From positions 1-64,000 of the forward strand of contig NZ_CACSJJ010000008.1 of NCBI RefSeq assembly GCF_902706295.1: DNA of 64,000 nucleotides. Direction: 5' to 3'. How positions within the stretch are numbered: the stretch's first letter is position 1; each line of letters starts with the position of its first letter. The position numbers were made by a program, and so were the translations under genes. This stretch comes from Arthrobacter sp. 18067. Lineage in GTDB: Bacteria; Actinomycetota; Actinomycetes; Actinomycetales; Micrococcaceae. The notes under the pieces are model-generated. The model was not told the DNA's origin and made no database searches. It saw nothing but the letters and a program-made list of their open reading frames with translations. Shown piece after piece: positions 17,029 to 25,670 of the stretch.

Positions 17029-18060
17029 CTATGCGTGCGGCACCGAGGCTTTGACCCACTCCGTAACCTCGTCCAACAGCACCGATTTCCGGGCATCACT
17101 GGCGAAGGAGGATCGGATGGAGTTGGCCGCCAACGTAGCCTGTTCCGGAACCGAGAACTCCAGGACCTTGGCCAACTGCTCAAAGTTCTCATCAACGTAG
17201 CCGCCGAAGTAGGCGGGGTCATCCGAGTTCACGCTGACGTTCAAACCGATGGCCAGCATCTCCGGCAACGGGTGGTCAGCCAGCGTATCCACTGCGCGGA
17301 GCCGGACGTTGGAGAGAGGACAAACCGTAAGGGGCACCTGCTCGGCTACGAGCCGCTGCACTACATCAGTGTCTTCCATGCAGCGGATGCCGTGATCGAT
17401 CCGCTCGACATGAAGCACGTCCAGCGCCTCGGTGATGTACGACGCCGGACCCTCTTCGCCCGCGTGGGCGATCCGGCGCAGCCCGGCCTCGCCGGCGCGC
17501 TGGTACAGGCGCTCAAATTTCGACGGCGGATTGCCCACCTCTGCGGAGTCCAGCCCTATGCCCGCGATCGGGGCGTGCATGGCCAGGAGTTGGTCCAGCA
17601 CTTCGAGGGCGGATTCCTCGGACATGTCCCGCAGGAAAGCGGCGATGAGGAGGGTGGAAACACCAAAGTCCTCTTCTGAGGTTGCCAGCGCGTTGGCTAC
17701 ACCGTTGACGCAGGTTTCCAGTGCAACACCCCGGGATACGTGGGCTTGCGGGTCCATCATGATTTCCGCGTGGCGCACTCCCCCGGCGGCTGCCCGCTTC
17801 AGGTAGGCGCGCGTCATGTCGGTGAAATCCTGCTCAGTCTGCAGGACAGCCATGTTGGCGTAATAGAGGTCCAGGAAGGATTGCAGGTCCGTGAACTCGT
17901 ACTTTTCGCGCAGTTCTTCGATGTCTTCGTACGGCAACTCAATGCCGTTTCGTTCGGCCAGGGCAAAGATCAGCTCTGGCTGGAGAGTCCCTTCGATGTG
18001 CAGGTGCAGTTCGGCAACCGGGGGCGCCGTGGTGACAGTTTTCTCGTCAAAAGTTTCCAC
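17029..18060 (-). CDS. add: Adenosine/adenine deaminase
   Basis: Zinc hydrolase of the adenosine deaminase family, 343 aa. Metal and catalytic residues visible: HLHIEGT (HxH), HAGEEG (His and catalytic Glu), ERIDHGIRC (His) and the Asp pair in VNSDDPAYFGGYV. The Ser-Asp-Asp-Pro block followed by AYFGGYV is characteristic of the adenine-deaminase (ADE/Aah1-like) subgroup, so adenine rather than adenosine may be the substrate. The start is GTG at 18060 with a leaderless promoter (TAGAGT, then 6 nt). It is one of several purine-salvage genes in the window. Confidence 0.92.
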   Translation of the reverse strand: METFDEKTVTTAPPVAELHLHIEGTLQPELIFALAERNGIELPYEDIEELREKYEFTDLQSFLDLYYANMAVLQTEQDFTDMTRAYLKRAAAGGVRHAEIMMDPQAHVSRGVALETCVNGVANALATSEEDFGVSTLLIAAFLRDMSEESALEVLDQLLAMHAPIAGIGLDSAEVGNPPSKFERLYQRAGEAGLRRIAHAGEEGPASYITEALDVLHVERIDHGIRCMEDTDVVQRLVAEQVPLTVCPLSNVRLRAVDTLADHPLPEMLAIGLNVSVNSDDPAYFGGYVDENFEQLAKVLEFSVPEQATLAANSIRSSFASDARKSVLLDEVTEWVKASVPHA

Positions 18061-18066
18061 CCTGCA

Positions 18067-18096
18067 ACTCTAGGCCCCAACAATGGCACGTGTCCC
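18067..18096 (-). promoter_or_regulatory. Leaderless promoter of the deaminase gene
   Basis: Minus strand GGGACA (18096-18091), an 18-bp spacer, TAGAGT (18072-18067) and 6 nt to GTG 18060. No Shine-Dalgarno sequence precedes the start, consistent with leaderless initiation. Confidence 0.55.
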
Positions 18097-18143
18097 GGAG
18101 CACTCAACTTGGTTCTCACGCCCGGCACCCTCAAACTGAAAGG

Positions 18144-19058
18144 ATGCAGACTTTCCTCCCTTTCGCCGATTTCCGTGAGAGTGCCGCGGCGCTCGACACT
18201 TCAAGGCTCGGCAAACAACGCGTCGAAGCACTCCAGGTCCTCCGCGCGTTGGTGATCCCGGAGTACGGTTGGCAGCAGCACCCCGCCGTCCGCATGTGGA
18301 TGGGCCACGTCCCGGCGCTGACCCTTTACGGCCTCGCGATGGCTGACGAGTGGATGGAACGCGGCCACCCGGACAACACGCGGGACAACATCGCGGAGTT
18401 CGCGCCGCAGGCGGCACACCCCGACTACGCGTCCCGGATCATCATGCCGCCATGGCTCGGACACGAGGACCTGCACCTCAGCCACCGCTCCAAGCTGCTC
18501 GGCAAGGACCCCAAGTTCTACACCGACGTTTTCCCGGGCACCGAGGAAAAGCTCGAGTACATCTGGCCGGAACCCAAGCACGAGTTCCACCCCGAAGATC
18601 CTGAGGACGACGCCCTGTTGATCCTGCGTGCCAACGTGGAGGACGTCCGCCCGGAGCAGCTCACCACGGTCAGCATGCCCCCGCACGGCAAGTCCAAGGC
18701 CGCCCCGGCGGCAGACCCTGATGAGTACCAGTTTGTGTACGCCGAGGAGAAATCCCGCAGGCACGTCGGCGCTGCCAAGAAGCGCCCCGTGGCGCAGAAG
18801 GAGAAGAAGCCGACCCGTAAGCGCCAGGCACAGGAGCAGGCTTTCAACACCCTGCCCGGCAAGACTGAGCTCGCAGTTCCGTTCGACGGTGGGCAGACCT
18901 TCGCCATTGGGCTCATCCAGGGCCGGCCCATCACGGTGGATGGCCGGTTCGCCCGCAACTTTGAGGTCACCAACGTGATCAAGCGCTCCGATTTCGACTA
19001 CCCCGCTCTGCTGCAGGACCCCCGGGTGTTTTTCCCGGTCCCGGCGCCCGCGGAGTAG
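18144..19058 (+). CDS. MSMEG_6728-like protein (pyrimidine-dimer glycosylase-related)
   Basis: 304-aa protein. The first ~150 residues (MQTFLPFADF, DTSRLGKQRVEALQVLRAL, HPAVRMWMGH) match the actinobacterial MSMEG_6728 family, which carries a T4 endonuclease V-like / pyrimidine-dimer DNA glycosylase domain; a role in UV-damage repair is inferred from that. A Lys/Arg-rich segment follows (about residues 205-245), then a conserved C-terminal block of unknown function. Start ATG 18144 is preceded by CAAACT at 18132-18137 with TTGGTT 17 bp further up, suggesting leaderless transcription. An upstream GTG at 18090 is possible but would include non-conserved sequence. Confidence 0.8.
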   Translation: MQTFLPFADFRESAAALDTSRLGKQRVEALQVLRALVIPEYGWQQHPAVRMWMGHVPALTLYGLAMADEWMERGHPDNTRDNIAEFAPQAAHPDYASRIIMPPWLGHEDLHLSHRSKLLGKDPKFYTDVFPGTEEKLEYIWPEPKHEFHPEDPEDDALLILRANVEDVRPEQLTTVSMPPHGKSKAAPAADPDEYQFVYAEEKSRRHVGAAKKRPVAQKEKKPTRKRQAQEQAFNTLPGKTELAVPFDGGQTFAIGLIQGRPITVDGRFARNFEVTNVIKRSDFDYPALLQDPRVFFPVPAPAE

Positions 19059-19077
19059 CGGCACTTTCGAACAACGC

Positions 19078-19130
19078 ACGACGGCGGCAGCCGGGTTCCG
19101 TTTCAAGGGAACCTAGGCTGCCGCCGTCGT
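19078..19130. terminator. Strong hairpin terminator
   Basis: 15-bp perfect arms acgacggcggcagcc (19078-19092) and their complement (19116-19130), with a nested ggttcc/ggaacc stem (19094-19099/19108-19113) inside the loop. It is followed by tatttgtt on the plus strand and terminates the gene ending at 19058. Confidence 0.8.
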
Positions 19131-19177
19131 TATTTGTTGTGTGAGACGGTGGAGGCACGCAGCTATGGAGGAGGGCC

Positions 19178-19546
19178 ATGGATTTCCAGCACGTCATCGA
19201 AGAAGTCGGCCGATACATGGACTTCGCCGGAGTGGCAGTCATGGTGATCGGTGCCCTGGTTTCCGTCCCGCTGGCCCTGCGCGGCTACCAACCCAAACGG
19301 GCGCGCGGGCTCACGCCGTTCTCTCCGTACCGCTCGTACCGGCAACTGCTGGGACGGTCCATCCTTCTGGGGCTCGAACTCCTGGTGGCCGCCGACATCA
19401 TCCGCACGGTCGCAGTCACTCCAACGTTCGAAAGCGTTGGTGTCCTGGCGATCATCGTGCTGATCCGGACCTTCCTTAGCTTCTCCCTTGAGCTTGAAAT
19501 TACCGGCCGCTGGCCGTGGCAGAAGGATGCTCCGAAGCCGGAGTAA
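19178..19546 (+). CDS. DUF1622 family membrane protein
   Basis: 122-aa integral membrane protein with three hydrophobic helices and the DUF1622 pattern: an N-terminal amphipathic start, a GYQP...YRSYRQLLGRSILLGLELLVAADIIRTV core and VLIRTFLSFSLELEITGRWPW near the end. GGAGGAG precedes ATG 19178. Function is unknown in the family. Its 3' end overlaps the convergent TetR gene by 47 bp. Confidence 0.9.
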   Translation: MDFQHVIEEVGRYMDFAGVAVMVIGALVSVPLALRGYQPKRARGLTPFSPYRSYRQLLGRSILLGLELLVAADIIRTVAVTPTFESVGVLAIIVLIRTFLSFSLELEITGRWPWQKDAPKPE

Positions 19547-20174
19547 TCAGGATTGGAGCGTCCAACGATTCCGATTCCCTCAGCCATCCCGGCAGCATGC
19601 TCTCAACAGTCCTGGCCAGTTCCTCAGCGGTCTCCGTGGGCTCCTGAAGCCAATCCAGCAGCAGCGACAGGATGCCGCCCACCAGGAAGATTGCTGCCCG
19701 ATGCGCCTCCAGCCCGGTGGGTTTGGTTTCCACAGTGCTAATGGCTTCAGTCAGGTGGGCAACAAGTGTCCCGTGGAGTTCAAAGAGCGCCGGCGTCTGT
19801 GTATCAGGGACCAGCACCGCAAGGCACAGCACCCTATGGTGACCGAGGTGCCCAAAGAGTTCCGCGAAGCCAACGCGGGACCGTCCGGCTTCACTTGGCC
19901 GTTCAGCCGCTCCGCCTGAGGACGGCGTGAACTCGTCGAGCAGTTCCCTGAAAGCCGCAACGCCCACGTTCTCCGCGCCGGAAAAGTGGTTGTAGAACGA
20001 GCTCCGGCTCACGCCGGCTTCGTGCGCGAGGGATGACACCGTGGGCGCGGATTCACCGCGCTCAAGTTGCCGTTCGAACGCGTCCAGCAGCAGTTGCCGC
20101 GTCCGCACGGCCCGCGGATCAGCCGCGTTGCCCTCGCGCATGAACACCGCGGGAGGCGTGCCAGTGAGGCCCAT
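19500..20174 (-). CDS. TetR-family regulator
   Basis: 224-aa regulator with a TetR helix-turn-helix (RTRQLLLDAFERQLERGESAPTVSSLAHEAGVSRSSFYNHF) and a divergent ligand domain. GAGGAGG lies about 6 nt before ATG 20174. It is divergent from the alpha/beta hydrolase at 20299, and a duplicated 16-bp sequence between them is the probable operator, so the hydrolase is its likely target. Confidence 0.9.
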   Translation of the reverse strand: MGLTGTPPAVFMREGNAADPRAVRTRQLLLDAFERQLERGESAPTVSSLAHEAGVSRSSFYNHFSGAENVGVAAFRELLDEFTPSSGGAAERPSEAGRSRVGFAELFGHLGHHRVLCLAVLVPDTQTPALFELHGTLVAHLTEAISTVETKPTGLEAHRAAIFLVGGILSLLLDWLQEPTETAEELARTVESMLPGWLRESESLDAPILITPASEHPSATASGR

Positions 20175-20200
20175 GCCTGCTCCTCCTCAATCCTCGTTGG

Positions 20201-20252
20201 ATCTATCGTACAGTTGCCCAACAAGTGCATCTATCGTACAGTTGTCCGATAG
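20201..20252. promoter_or_regulatory. TetR operator candidate: 16-bp direct repeat plus dyad
   Basis: atctatcgtacagttg occurs exactly at 20201-20216 and 20229-20244, a 28-bp period. The second copy also forms a dyad ctatcg (20231-20236) / cgatag (20247-20252). It sits in the divergent region between the TetR gene and the hydrolase gene. Confidence 0.65.
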
Positions 20253-20298
20253 CGCTCCGGGCGCCAGCGCCTGGGCGATCACCACTGAAGGGACCCGC

Positions 20299-21261
20299 AT
20301 GCCAGCCATGGACAGATTCGATCCGGAAATAGTGGCACTCTTTGAGACCCTCGCCGCGGCCTCCGCCGCCACGCCGGCAACCGCCATACCCCTGCGTGGC
20401 GATGCCTTGGGACTGAGGGAAATGATCGATACCGGACTCAGCGCCATCCCCCGCCCACAGACCACGAACGTCGAGGTGACGTCCCATGCTGCCCAGACGT
20501 CCGACGGCTCCAGCCTTGAACTCCGCTGGTACGTCCGCGGCGACGACGAAGCAACGGATCGGCCTGCGGTGGTCTACTTCCACGGTGGAGGGCGAATAGC
20601 GGGAAAGCTGGATCACTACGACGGCGTCATCCAGCACTACGTCGGAGAAACTGGGACGCCCATGCTCTTGGTGGATTACCGACTGGCCCCGGAACACCCG
20701 GGAAGTACTGCCCAGCAAGATGGCCTCGTGGCCATCAAATGGCTCATGGCCAACGCCGACGAGCTTCGCGTGGACGAGAACCGCATTGGGGTCATGGGCG
20801 ACAGTGGTGGTGGCGGCGTTGCTGCGGGCACCGCCATCCTTGCCAGGGAGCACGACGTTCACGTTGCTCAACAGATCCTCGTTTACCCGATGCTCGATGA
20901 CCGGAACACCTCCCCTGATCCTCAGCTGGAAGGTCTGGTGACATGGAGCCACGACGCCAACTGGACCGGCTGGAACGCCGTGCTCGGAGACACCATAGGG
21001 ACTGACGACGTATCGCCGGTTGCGGCGCCGGGCCGTTTAGAAAACTTCGACGGGCTGCCCAGCGCATACATCGAAGTGGGAGACCTCGATATCTTCCGGG
21101 ACGAATCCATTGCATTCGCACAGGGTCTGTTCAGGGCTGGTATTAAATGCGAGCTGCACGTCAACGCCGGCATCATGCACGGGCATGACATGTTGAGCTT
21201 TGACATGGACGTAACCCAGCGCAGTCTCGCCGCGCGATGCCGGGCCATCCGAGCCCTATAG
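20299..21261 (+). CDS. Alpha/beta hydrolase (hormone-sensitive lipase family esterase)
   Basis: Cytosolic esterase of 320 aa. HSL-family motifs: the oxyanion HGGG (from about His95), the nucleophile elbow GDSGGG with Ser169, the catalytic Asp in EVGDLDIF and the catalytic His in GIMHGHDML. GAAGGG precedes ATG 20299; ATG 20308 is an alternative. It is probably controlled by the divergent TetR protein. Confidence 0.92.
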   Translation: MPAMDRFDPEIVALFETLAAASAATPATAIPLRGDALGLREMIDTGLSAIPRPQTTNVEVTSHAAQTSDGSSLELRWYVRGDDEATDRPAVVYFHGGGRIAGKLDHYDGVIQHYVGETGTPMLLVDYRLAPEHPGSTAQQDGLVAIKWLMANADELRVDENRIGVMGDSGGGGVAAGTAILAREHDVHVAQQILVYPMLDDRNTSPDPQLEGLVTWSHDANWTGWNAVLGDTIGTDDVSPVAAPGRLENFDGLPSAYIEVGDLDIFRDESIAFAQGLFRAGIKCELHVNAGIMHGHDMLSFDMDVTQRSLAARCRAIRAL

Positions 21262-21297
21262 AGGGGATGAGCGTGGCCGAAGGCTACGATCGAAACC

Positions 21298-22317
21298 ATG
21301 ACGCAGCCATGGACCCCGGACCTTCTTGGCGAAGGCTTTGAGCAGCAAACGCTAGAGCTCGACGGCGGTGCTCCCGCCACCTTGGTACGGTACGTCGGCG
21401 GCGGAGAGCAGTGGCTGGATATTCCGGACGGTGCGCCAATCGATGCCGATGTCCTCTATGTACACGGCTGGTCCGACTACTTCTTCCAACGTCATCTGGC
21501 TCAGTTCTGGCACCGTACCGGCGCGCGCTTCTACGCCCTGGATCTGCACAACTACGGGCGCAGCCTGCGTCCCGGACTGGTTCCGGGTTTCGTCACCAAC
21601 CTGTCCGATTACGACGCCGACATCGCCGCGGCCCTGTCAGCCATGGGCCGCTCCGGTGTTCCTGGCGAGGACCGCCCACTCATTCTGTTGGGCCACTCCA
21701 CGGGCGGACTCACCCTGAGCCTCTGGGCTTCCCGGCACCCGGGAATCGCGTCGGCGCTGATACTCAACAGCCCGTGGCTGGAATTTCAAGCCACGGAGCT
21801 CGGCAGGAGGGCAATCGCACCCTTGGTTGGGCTCCACGCAAAGCTCCATCCGCTGGCACCCCTGCCACCGGTGGATCCGGGCATTTACACCCGCGCCGTG
21901 TCAGCCGCTTTGGACGGCGAATGGGAGTACAACCTTGACTGGCGGCCGGACAGGGGTTTCCCTGTTACGCCTGCATTCCTTGACGCCGTATTCCGCGGCC
22001 AGGCCACCGTTGCGGCCGGCCTCGGCATCGAAGTACCGGTGCTCGTCATGCTCTCGGACAAGAGCTACCTGCAGCCGAAATGGTCAGCCGATGCACTCAC
22101 AGCTGACGTCGCGCTGAATGTCGACGCGGTGGCCCACCGCTCGCTGTCCTTGGCTGACACCGTCACCGTGAGCCGGCTGCCAAACGCCTTCCACGACATC
22201 TTCCTGTCCCCCGAACCCATTCGACGCGAGGCTTTCCAGCGCATCGGCCGCTGGCTTCCCACGGCACTGCAGCCCTCGGATGCAGTGGTGTGGGAAGCCA
22301 GGACTGCGGGCCTGTAG
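21298..22317 (+). CDS. Alpha/beta hydrolase (serine aminopeptidase S33 / monoglyceride-lipase-like)
   Basis: 339-aa hydrolase with the nucleophile elbow GHSTGG (Ser134) in LILLGHSTGGLTLSLW, an early VHGWSDYFFQRH oxyanion region and the late NAFHDIF carrying the catalytic His. It is 36 bp downstream of the HSL-type esterase and may share its transcript. Lysophospholipase or monoacylglycerol lipase activity is the family norm; the substrate is unknown. It is convergent with tex (3-bp gap). Confidence 0.88.
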   Translation: MTQPWTPDLLGEGFEQQTLELDGGAPATLVRYVGGGEQWLDIPDGAPIDADVLYVHGWSDYFFQRHLAQFWHRTGARFYALDLHNYGRSLRPGLVPGFVTNLSDYDADIAAALSAMGRSGVPGEDRPLILLGHSTGGLTLSLWASRHPGIASALILNSPWLEFQATELGRRAIAPLVGLHAKLHPLAPLPPVDPGIYTRAVSAALDGEWEYNLDWRPDRGFPVTPAFLDAVFRGQATVAAGLGIEVPVLVMLSDKSYLQPKWSADALTADVALNVDAVAHRSLSLADTVTVSRLPNAFHDIFLSPEPIRREAFQRIGRWLPTALQPSDAVVWEARTAGL

Positions 22318-22320
22318 GAG

Positions 22321-24777
22321 CTACTTGCCGAGTCCGGCCCGGCGCAACGCTTCGGCCATCGCCGTATTGGCGGGAGCAGCAGGAGCTTGCTGGGCCTTGC
22401 CCTGGCGAGGGTTTCCCTGACTCTGCCGCGACGAACCTTGACCTTGGCCGGGCTGGCCGGAACGCTGACCGGGTTGGCCGCCGCGCTGGCTGGGCTGGCC
22501 ACCACGCTGTCCCTGCTGCCCTCCAGAATCCCGTCCACCCGAAGCACGACCGCCGGTGCCGCGGCCGCCCGCGGTGCCGGGTTCGTCGTCGAGCCTCAAC
22601 GTCAGGGAGATGCGCTTGCGCTCAGGGTCTGCTTCCAGGACTTTGACGCGGACCACTTGTCCGGACTTCACGATTTCACGGGGATCCGAAACGAACTTGT
22701 TGGACAGTGCCGACACGTGGACAAGACCGTCCTGGTGCACTCCGACGTCAACGAAGGCTCCGAACGCGGCCACGTTGGTGACAGTACCCTCCAGGATCAT
22801 GCCGGGCGTGAGGTCGGAAATCTTCTCGATGCCCTCAGAGAACGACGCCGCCTTGAAAGCCGGGCGCGGATCGCGGCCCGGTTTCTCCAGTTCGGACATG
22901 ATGTCCTTGACCGTGGGAAGGCCGAAGGTGCCATCAACGAATCCCTGCGGATCCAAGGACGTAGCAGGTCCGCCACCGGCCGCGACCAGGATCTTGCGGG
23001 CCACGGAGTAAGCCTCGGGGTGCACGCTGGAGGCGTCCAAAGGCTCCGCTCCGCCGGTGATCCGGAGGAAGCCAGCGCACTGTTCAAAGGCCTTCGCACC
23101 CAGTCGCGGCACCTTCTTGAGGTCGCTGCGCTTGGCGAAAGGCCCATTCTCGTTCCGGTACGCCACGATGTTCTCGCTGAGCAGAGGCCCGACGCCGGCC
23201 ACCCGGCTCAACAATGCGGGCGACGCAGTGTTGACGTCCACACCCACGGCGTTGACACAGTCTTCCACCACGGCATCCAGTGAACGGTCCAGCTTCGCGG
23301 CAGTGACGTCGTGCTGGTACTGACCCACACCGATGGACTTCGGCTCGATCTTGACCAGTTCCGCCAGCGGATCCTGCAGGCGGCGGGCGATGGACACGGC
23401 ACCTCGCAGCGAGACATCCATGCCCGGAAGTTCAGAGGCTGCCAGTGCCGAAGCGGAGTACACGGAGGCCCCGGCCTCCGAAACAACCAACTTCTGGATC
23501 CCCTTGGAACCGGCAGCTTCGAGGGACTTGATGAGTTCCGTGGCCAGCTTGTCCGTCTCGCGGGAAGCCGTTCCGTTGCCGATGGCGACGAGTTCCACGT
23601 TGTACTGCTTGGCGAGCCGGCCGAGGGTGGCCAAAGCCTCGTCCCACTTCCTGGCAGGGGCGTGCGGGTAGATGGTGTCCGTGGTGACCACCTTGCCGGT
23701 GCCGTCCACGACGGCCACTTTCACGCCTGTCCTGAGTCCCGGGTCCAGGCCGAGCGTGGCGCGGTTACCGGCAGGAGCGGCCAGCAGGACATCGCGCAGG
23801 TTGGCAGCGAAAACGCGCACAGCTTCATCCTCGGCATCGGCGAACATACGTCCGCGAAGGTCGGTGGTGAGCCGGTCCAGGATGCGTCCGCGCCATGCGA
23901 GCTGGGCTGTCTGCGTCAGCCAAGTATCGGCGGGCCGGCCCTGGTTGGCGACCCCGAGGCACTTGGCCACAGCATTCTCGTACTTCCCGCGGGCGGCGGC
24001 CAGGGCGTCGTCGTCGGCCGGGTCTGCTTCGGCGAGATCCAACTCCAGGACGCCGTCCTTTTCGCCACGCAGCAGTGCGAGCACGCGGTGCGATGGCATC
24101 CCGGACGGCACCTGCGTGAACTCGAAGTAGTCCTTGAACTTCTGTCCCTCGGTTTCCATGCCCTTCTTCACGCGAGAGACCATGCGTCCCTGCTTCCAGA
24201 GGCGTTCGCGCAGGTCCTCGGCGAGGTCGGCATCCTGCCCCACCCGCTCCACCAGGATCGCGCGGGCGCCTGCTAGCGCCATGGTGGCGTCGTCGATGGA
24301 GTGCTCGGCGTTCAGGTACTTGGCAGCTTCGGCAGCCGGATCCAGCTGCGGGTTGGCGAGCAGGATGTCGGCCAGCGGCTCCAGCCCGGCTTCGCGGGCG
24401 ATCTGGGCTTTGGTGCGACGCTTGGACTTGAAGGGGAGGTAGATGTCCTCCAGCCGTGCCTTGGTATCAGCGCCGACGACGGCGGCTTCCAGTTCCGGAG
24501 TGAGCTTGCCTTGGGCGGCAATCGCCTCGAGAACAGACTTCCGCCGCTCCTCCAGCTCACGGAGGTATCTGAGGCGTTCCTCGAGGTCGCGGAGCTGGGT
24601 GTCATCGAGCGTCCCGGTGACTTCCTTGCGGTAGCGGGCGATGAAGGGGACGGTGGATCCGGCGTCGAGCAGTTCCACCGCGGCCTTGACCTGCCATGCC
24701 TTGACGCCGAGTTCTGCGGCGATCTGGGCGTGGATGGCGGAATCGACTGACTGGTGTTGGAGATTTGAAGTCACCAT
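22321..24777 (-). CDS. tex: Tex-family RNA-binding transcription accessory protein
   Basis: 818-aa cytosolic protein with the full Tex layout: N-terminal helical region (ELGVKAWQVKAAVELLDAGSTVPFIARYRKEVTG), YqgF-like nuclease fold (LGLDPGLRTGVKVAVVDGTGKVV), helix-hairpin-helix pair (GVDVNTASPALLSRVAGVGP) and an S1 RNA-binding domain (VTNVAAFGAFVDVGVHQDGLVHVS). The tail of about 75 residues is Gly/Gln/Arg/Ser-rich with repeats such as GQPGQR and GGQPSQR, resembling RGG-type RNA-binding tails. ATG 24777 is chosen; GTG 24792 is an alternative. Roles in transcript processivity and stress tolerance are known for Tex. Confidence 0.95.
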   Translation of the reverse strand: MVTSNLQHQSVDSAIHAQIAAELGVKAWQVKAAVELLDAGSTVPFIARYRKEVTGTLDDTQLRDLEERLRYLRELEERRKSVLEAIAAQGKLTPELEAAVVGADTKARLEDIYLPFKSKRRTKAQIAREAGLEPLADILLANPQLDPAAEAAKYLNAEHSIDDATMALAGARAILVERVGQDADLAEDLRERLWKQGRMVSRVKKGMETEGQKFKDYFEFTQVPSGMPSHRVLALLRGEKDGVLELDLAEADPADDDALAAARGKYENAVAKCLGVANQGRPADTWLTQTAQLAWRGRILDRLTTDLRGRMFADAEDEAVRVFAANLRDVLLAAPAGNRATLGLDPGLRTGVKVAVVDGTGKVVTTDTIYPHAPARKWDEALATLGRLAKQYNVELVAIGNGTASRETDKLATELIKSLEAAGSKGIQKLVVSEAGASVYSASALAASELPGMDVSLRGAVSIARRLQDPLAELVKIEPKSIGVGQYQHDVTAAKLDRSLDAVVEDCVNAVGVDVNTASPALLSRVAGVGPLLSENIVAYRNENGPFAKRSDLKKVPRLGAKAFEQCAGFLRITGGAEPLDASSVHPEAYSVARKILVAAGGGPATSLDPQGFVDGTFGLPTVKDIMSELEKPGRDPRPAFKAASFSEGIEKISDLTPGMILEGTVTNVAAFGAFVDVGVHQDGLVHVSALSNKFVSDPREIVKSGQVVRVKVLEADPERKRISLTLRLDDEPGTAGGRGTGGRASGGRDSGGQQGQRGGQPSQRGGQPGQRSGQPGQGQGSSRQSQGNPRQGKAQQAPAAPANTAMAEALRRAGLGK

Positions 24778-24865
24778 GACAGTTTGCCTCACGTGGCCGA
24801 CAGTTTCCGAAGGGAGGTACCGGGAAGCCCTATCCCGGGGGCGCCGTTAGTGCTGTAGTTGGACC

Positions 24866-25162
24866 ATGCAGGAACTGCTCATCATCCTTCAGGACGGGTT
24901 CGATTCCGATGACGTGACCGTGACCGTCAACGGCAAGGAAGCCGTGTCCGAGCGCGGCATCTCCACCAAAATGTTGTTGGGGATGGCCGACGAAGTCACG
25001 GTGGAGCTGCCGGCCAAGGGCGCCACGGTGGGAGTGGAAGTCAGCAGCAGAAAACTCAGCGCAACGAAGAAGCTCGCGGGAAAGCCAAAGAGCCTGATCG
25101 TCTCCATAGAGGAAGGCGAACTCGTACTGCGTGAAGGAACGGGCCGCGAGGCCTTCCTCTAA
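24866..25162 (+). CDS. Small conserved-looking hypothetical protein
   Basis: 98-aa soluble protein of unknown function. The sequence reads as a small beta-rich fold (MQELLIILQDGFDSDDVTVTVNG; VTVELPAKGATVGVEVSS; SLIVSIEEGELVLREG) without membrane segments or catalytic motifs. The stop codon lies in the loop of a perfect 16-bp hairpin. I do not recognise the family. Confidence 0.7.
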   Translation: MQELLIILQDGFDSDDVTVTVNGKEAVSERGISTKMLLGMADEVTVELPAKGATVGVEVSSRKLSATKKLAGKPKSLIVSIEEGELVLREGTGREAFL

Positions 25163-25178
25163 AGGAAGGCCTCGCGGC
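25143..25178 (+). terminator. Perfect 16-bp hairpin containing the stop codon in its loop
   Basis: Arms gccgcgaggccttcct (25143-25158) and its exact complement (25163-25178) enclose the tetraloop ctaa, in which taa (25160-25162) is the stop of the 98-aa gene. No T run follows. It could terminate transcription or protect the 3' end, and it lies between convergent genes. Confidence 0.6.
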
Positions 25179-25186
25179 GGCTGGAT

Positions 25187-25239
25187 TTGGTTGCGGGGCT
25201 CAGATTGGTTGCGGGGCTCAGATTGGTTGCGGTGCTCAG
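25187..25239. repeat. Three tandem 18-bp repeats
   Basis: Unit ttggttgcggggctcaga occurs at 25187-25204 and 25205-25222, with a third copy at 25223-25239 carrying one change (t for g) and lacking the last base. The last copy runs into the stop codon of the CBS-domain gene on the minus strand. Confidence 0.9.
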
Positions 25240-25670
25240 TGGGCCATGTGTTCCTTGGCCGAGATGTGTTCAACCATTTCACCGAGGCGCTCTTCCGCGT
25301 AGTGGTTGCGGGCAATATCGCCCTGGCTGATGATTCCTACCAACTTGTGGTCGCTGATGACGGGCAGGCGGCGAACCTGGCGGTCCTCCATCATGGTGAC
25401 GGCCTCGTCCACGTTGGCATCAGCGTCCACCCAGTACGGTTTGCCGGTTGCGAGCTCGCGGGCAAGGACTTCACGGGCATCCTTGCCTTCGGCCAAACAC
25501 TTGACCACGATGTCGCGGTCGGTGATGAAGCCGGTGAGCTTGCCGTCGCTGCCGCAGATGGGAAGTGAACCGCAGTCCAGGTCCCTCATCAGCATGGCGG
25601 CTTCCTGAAGAGTCTTATCCTCGGCGATGCACTGTGCATTCGTCGTCATGAATTCACGTACGGCACTCAT
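25236..25670 (-). CDS. Two-CBS-domain protein
   Basis: 144-aa cytosolic protein made of a CBS pair: residues about 5-60 (MTTNAQCIAEDKTLQEAAMLM, GFITDRDIVVKCL) and 75-130 (YWVDADANVDEAVTMMEDRQVRRLPVI, GIISQGDIARN). CBS pairs bind adenine nucleotides; stand-alone forms such as mycobacterial Hrp1-like proteins are often stress- or dormancy-linked. GAAGGAGG precedes the start. It is a single-gene unit and the regulatory partner is unknown. Confidence 0.92.
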   Translation of the reverse strand: MSAVREFMTTNAQCIAEDKTLQEAAMLMRDLDCGSLPICGSDGKLTGFITDRDIVVKCLAEGKDAREVLARELATGKPYWVDADANVDEAVTMMEDRQVRRLPVISDHKLVGIISQGDIARNHYAEERLGEMVEHISAKEHMAH

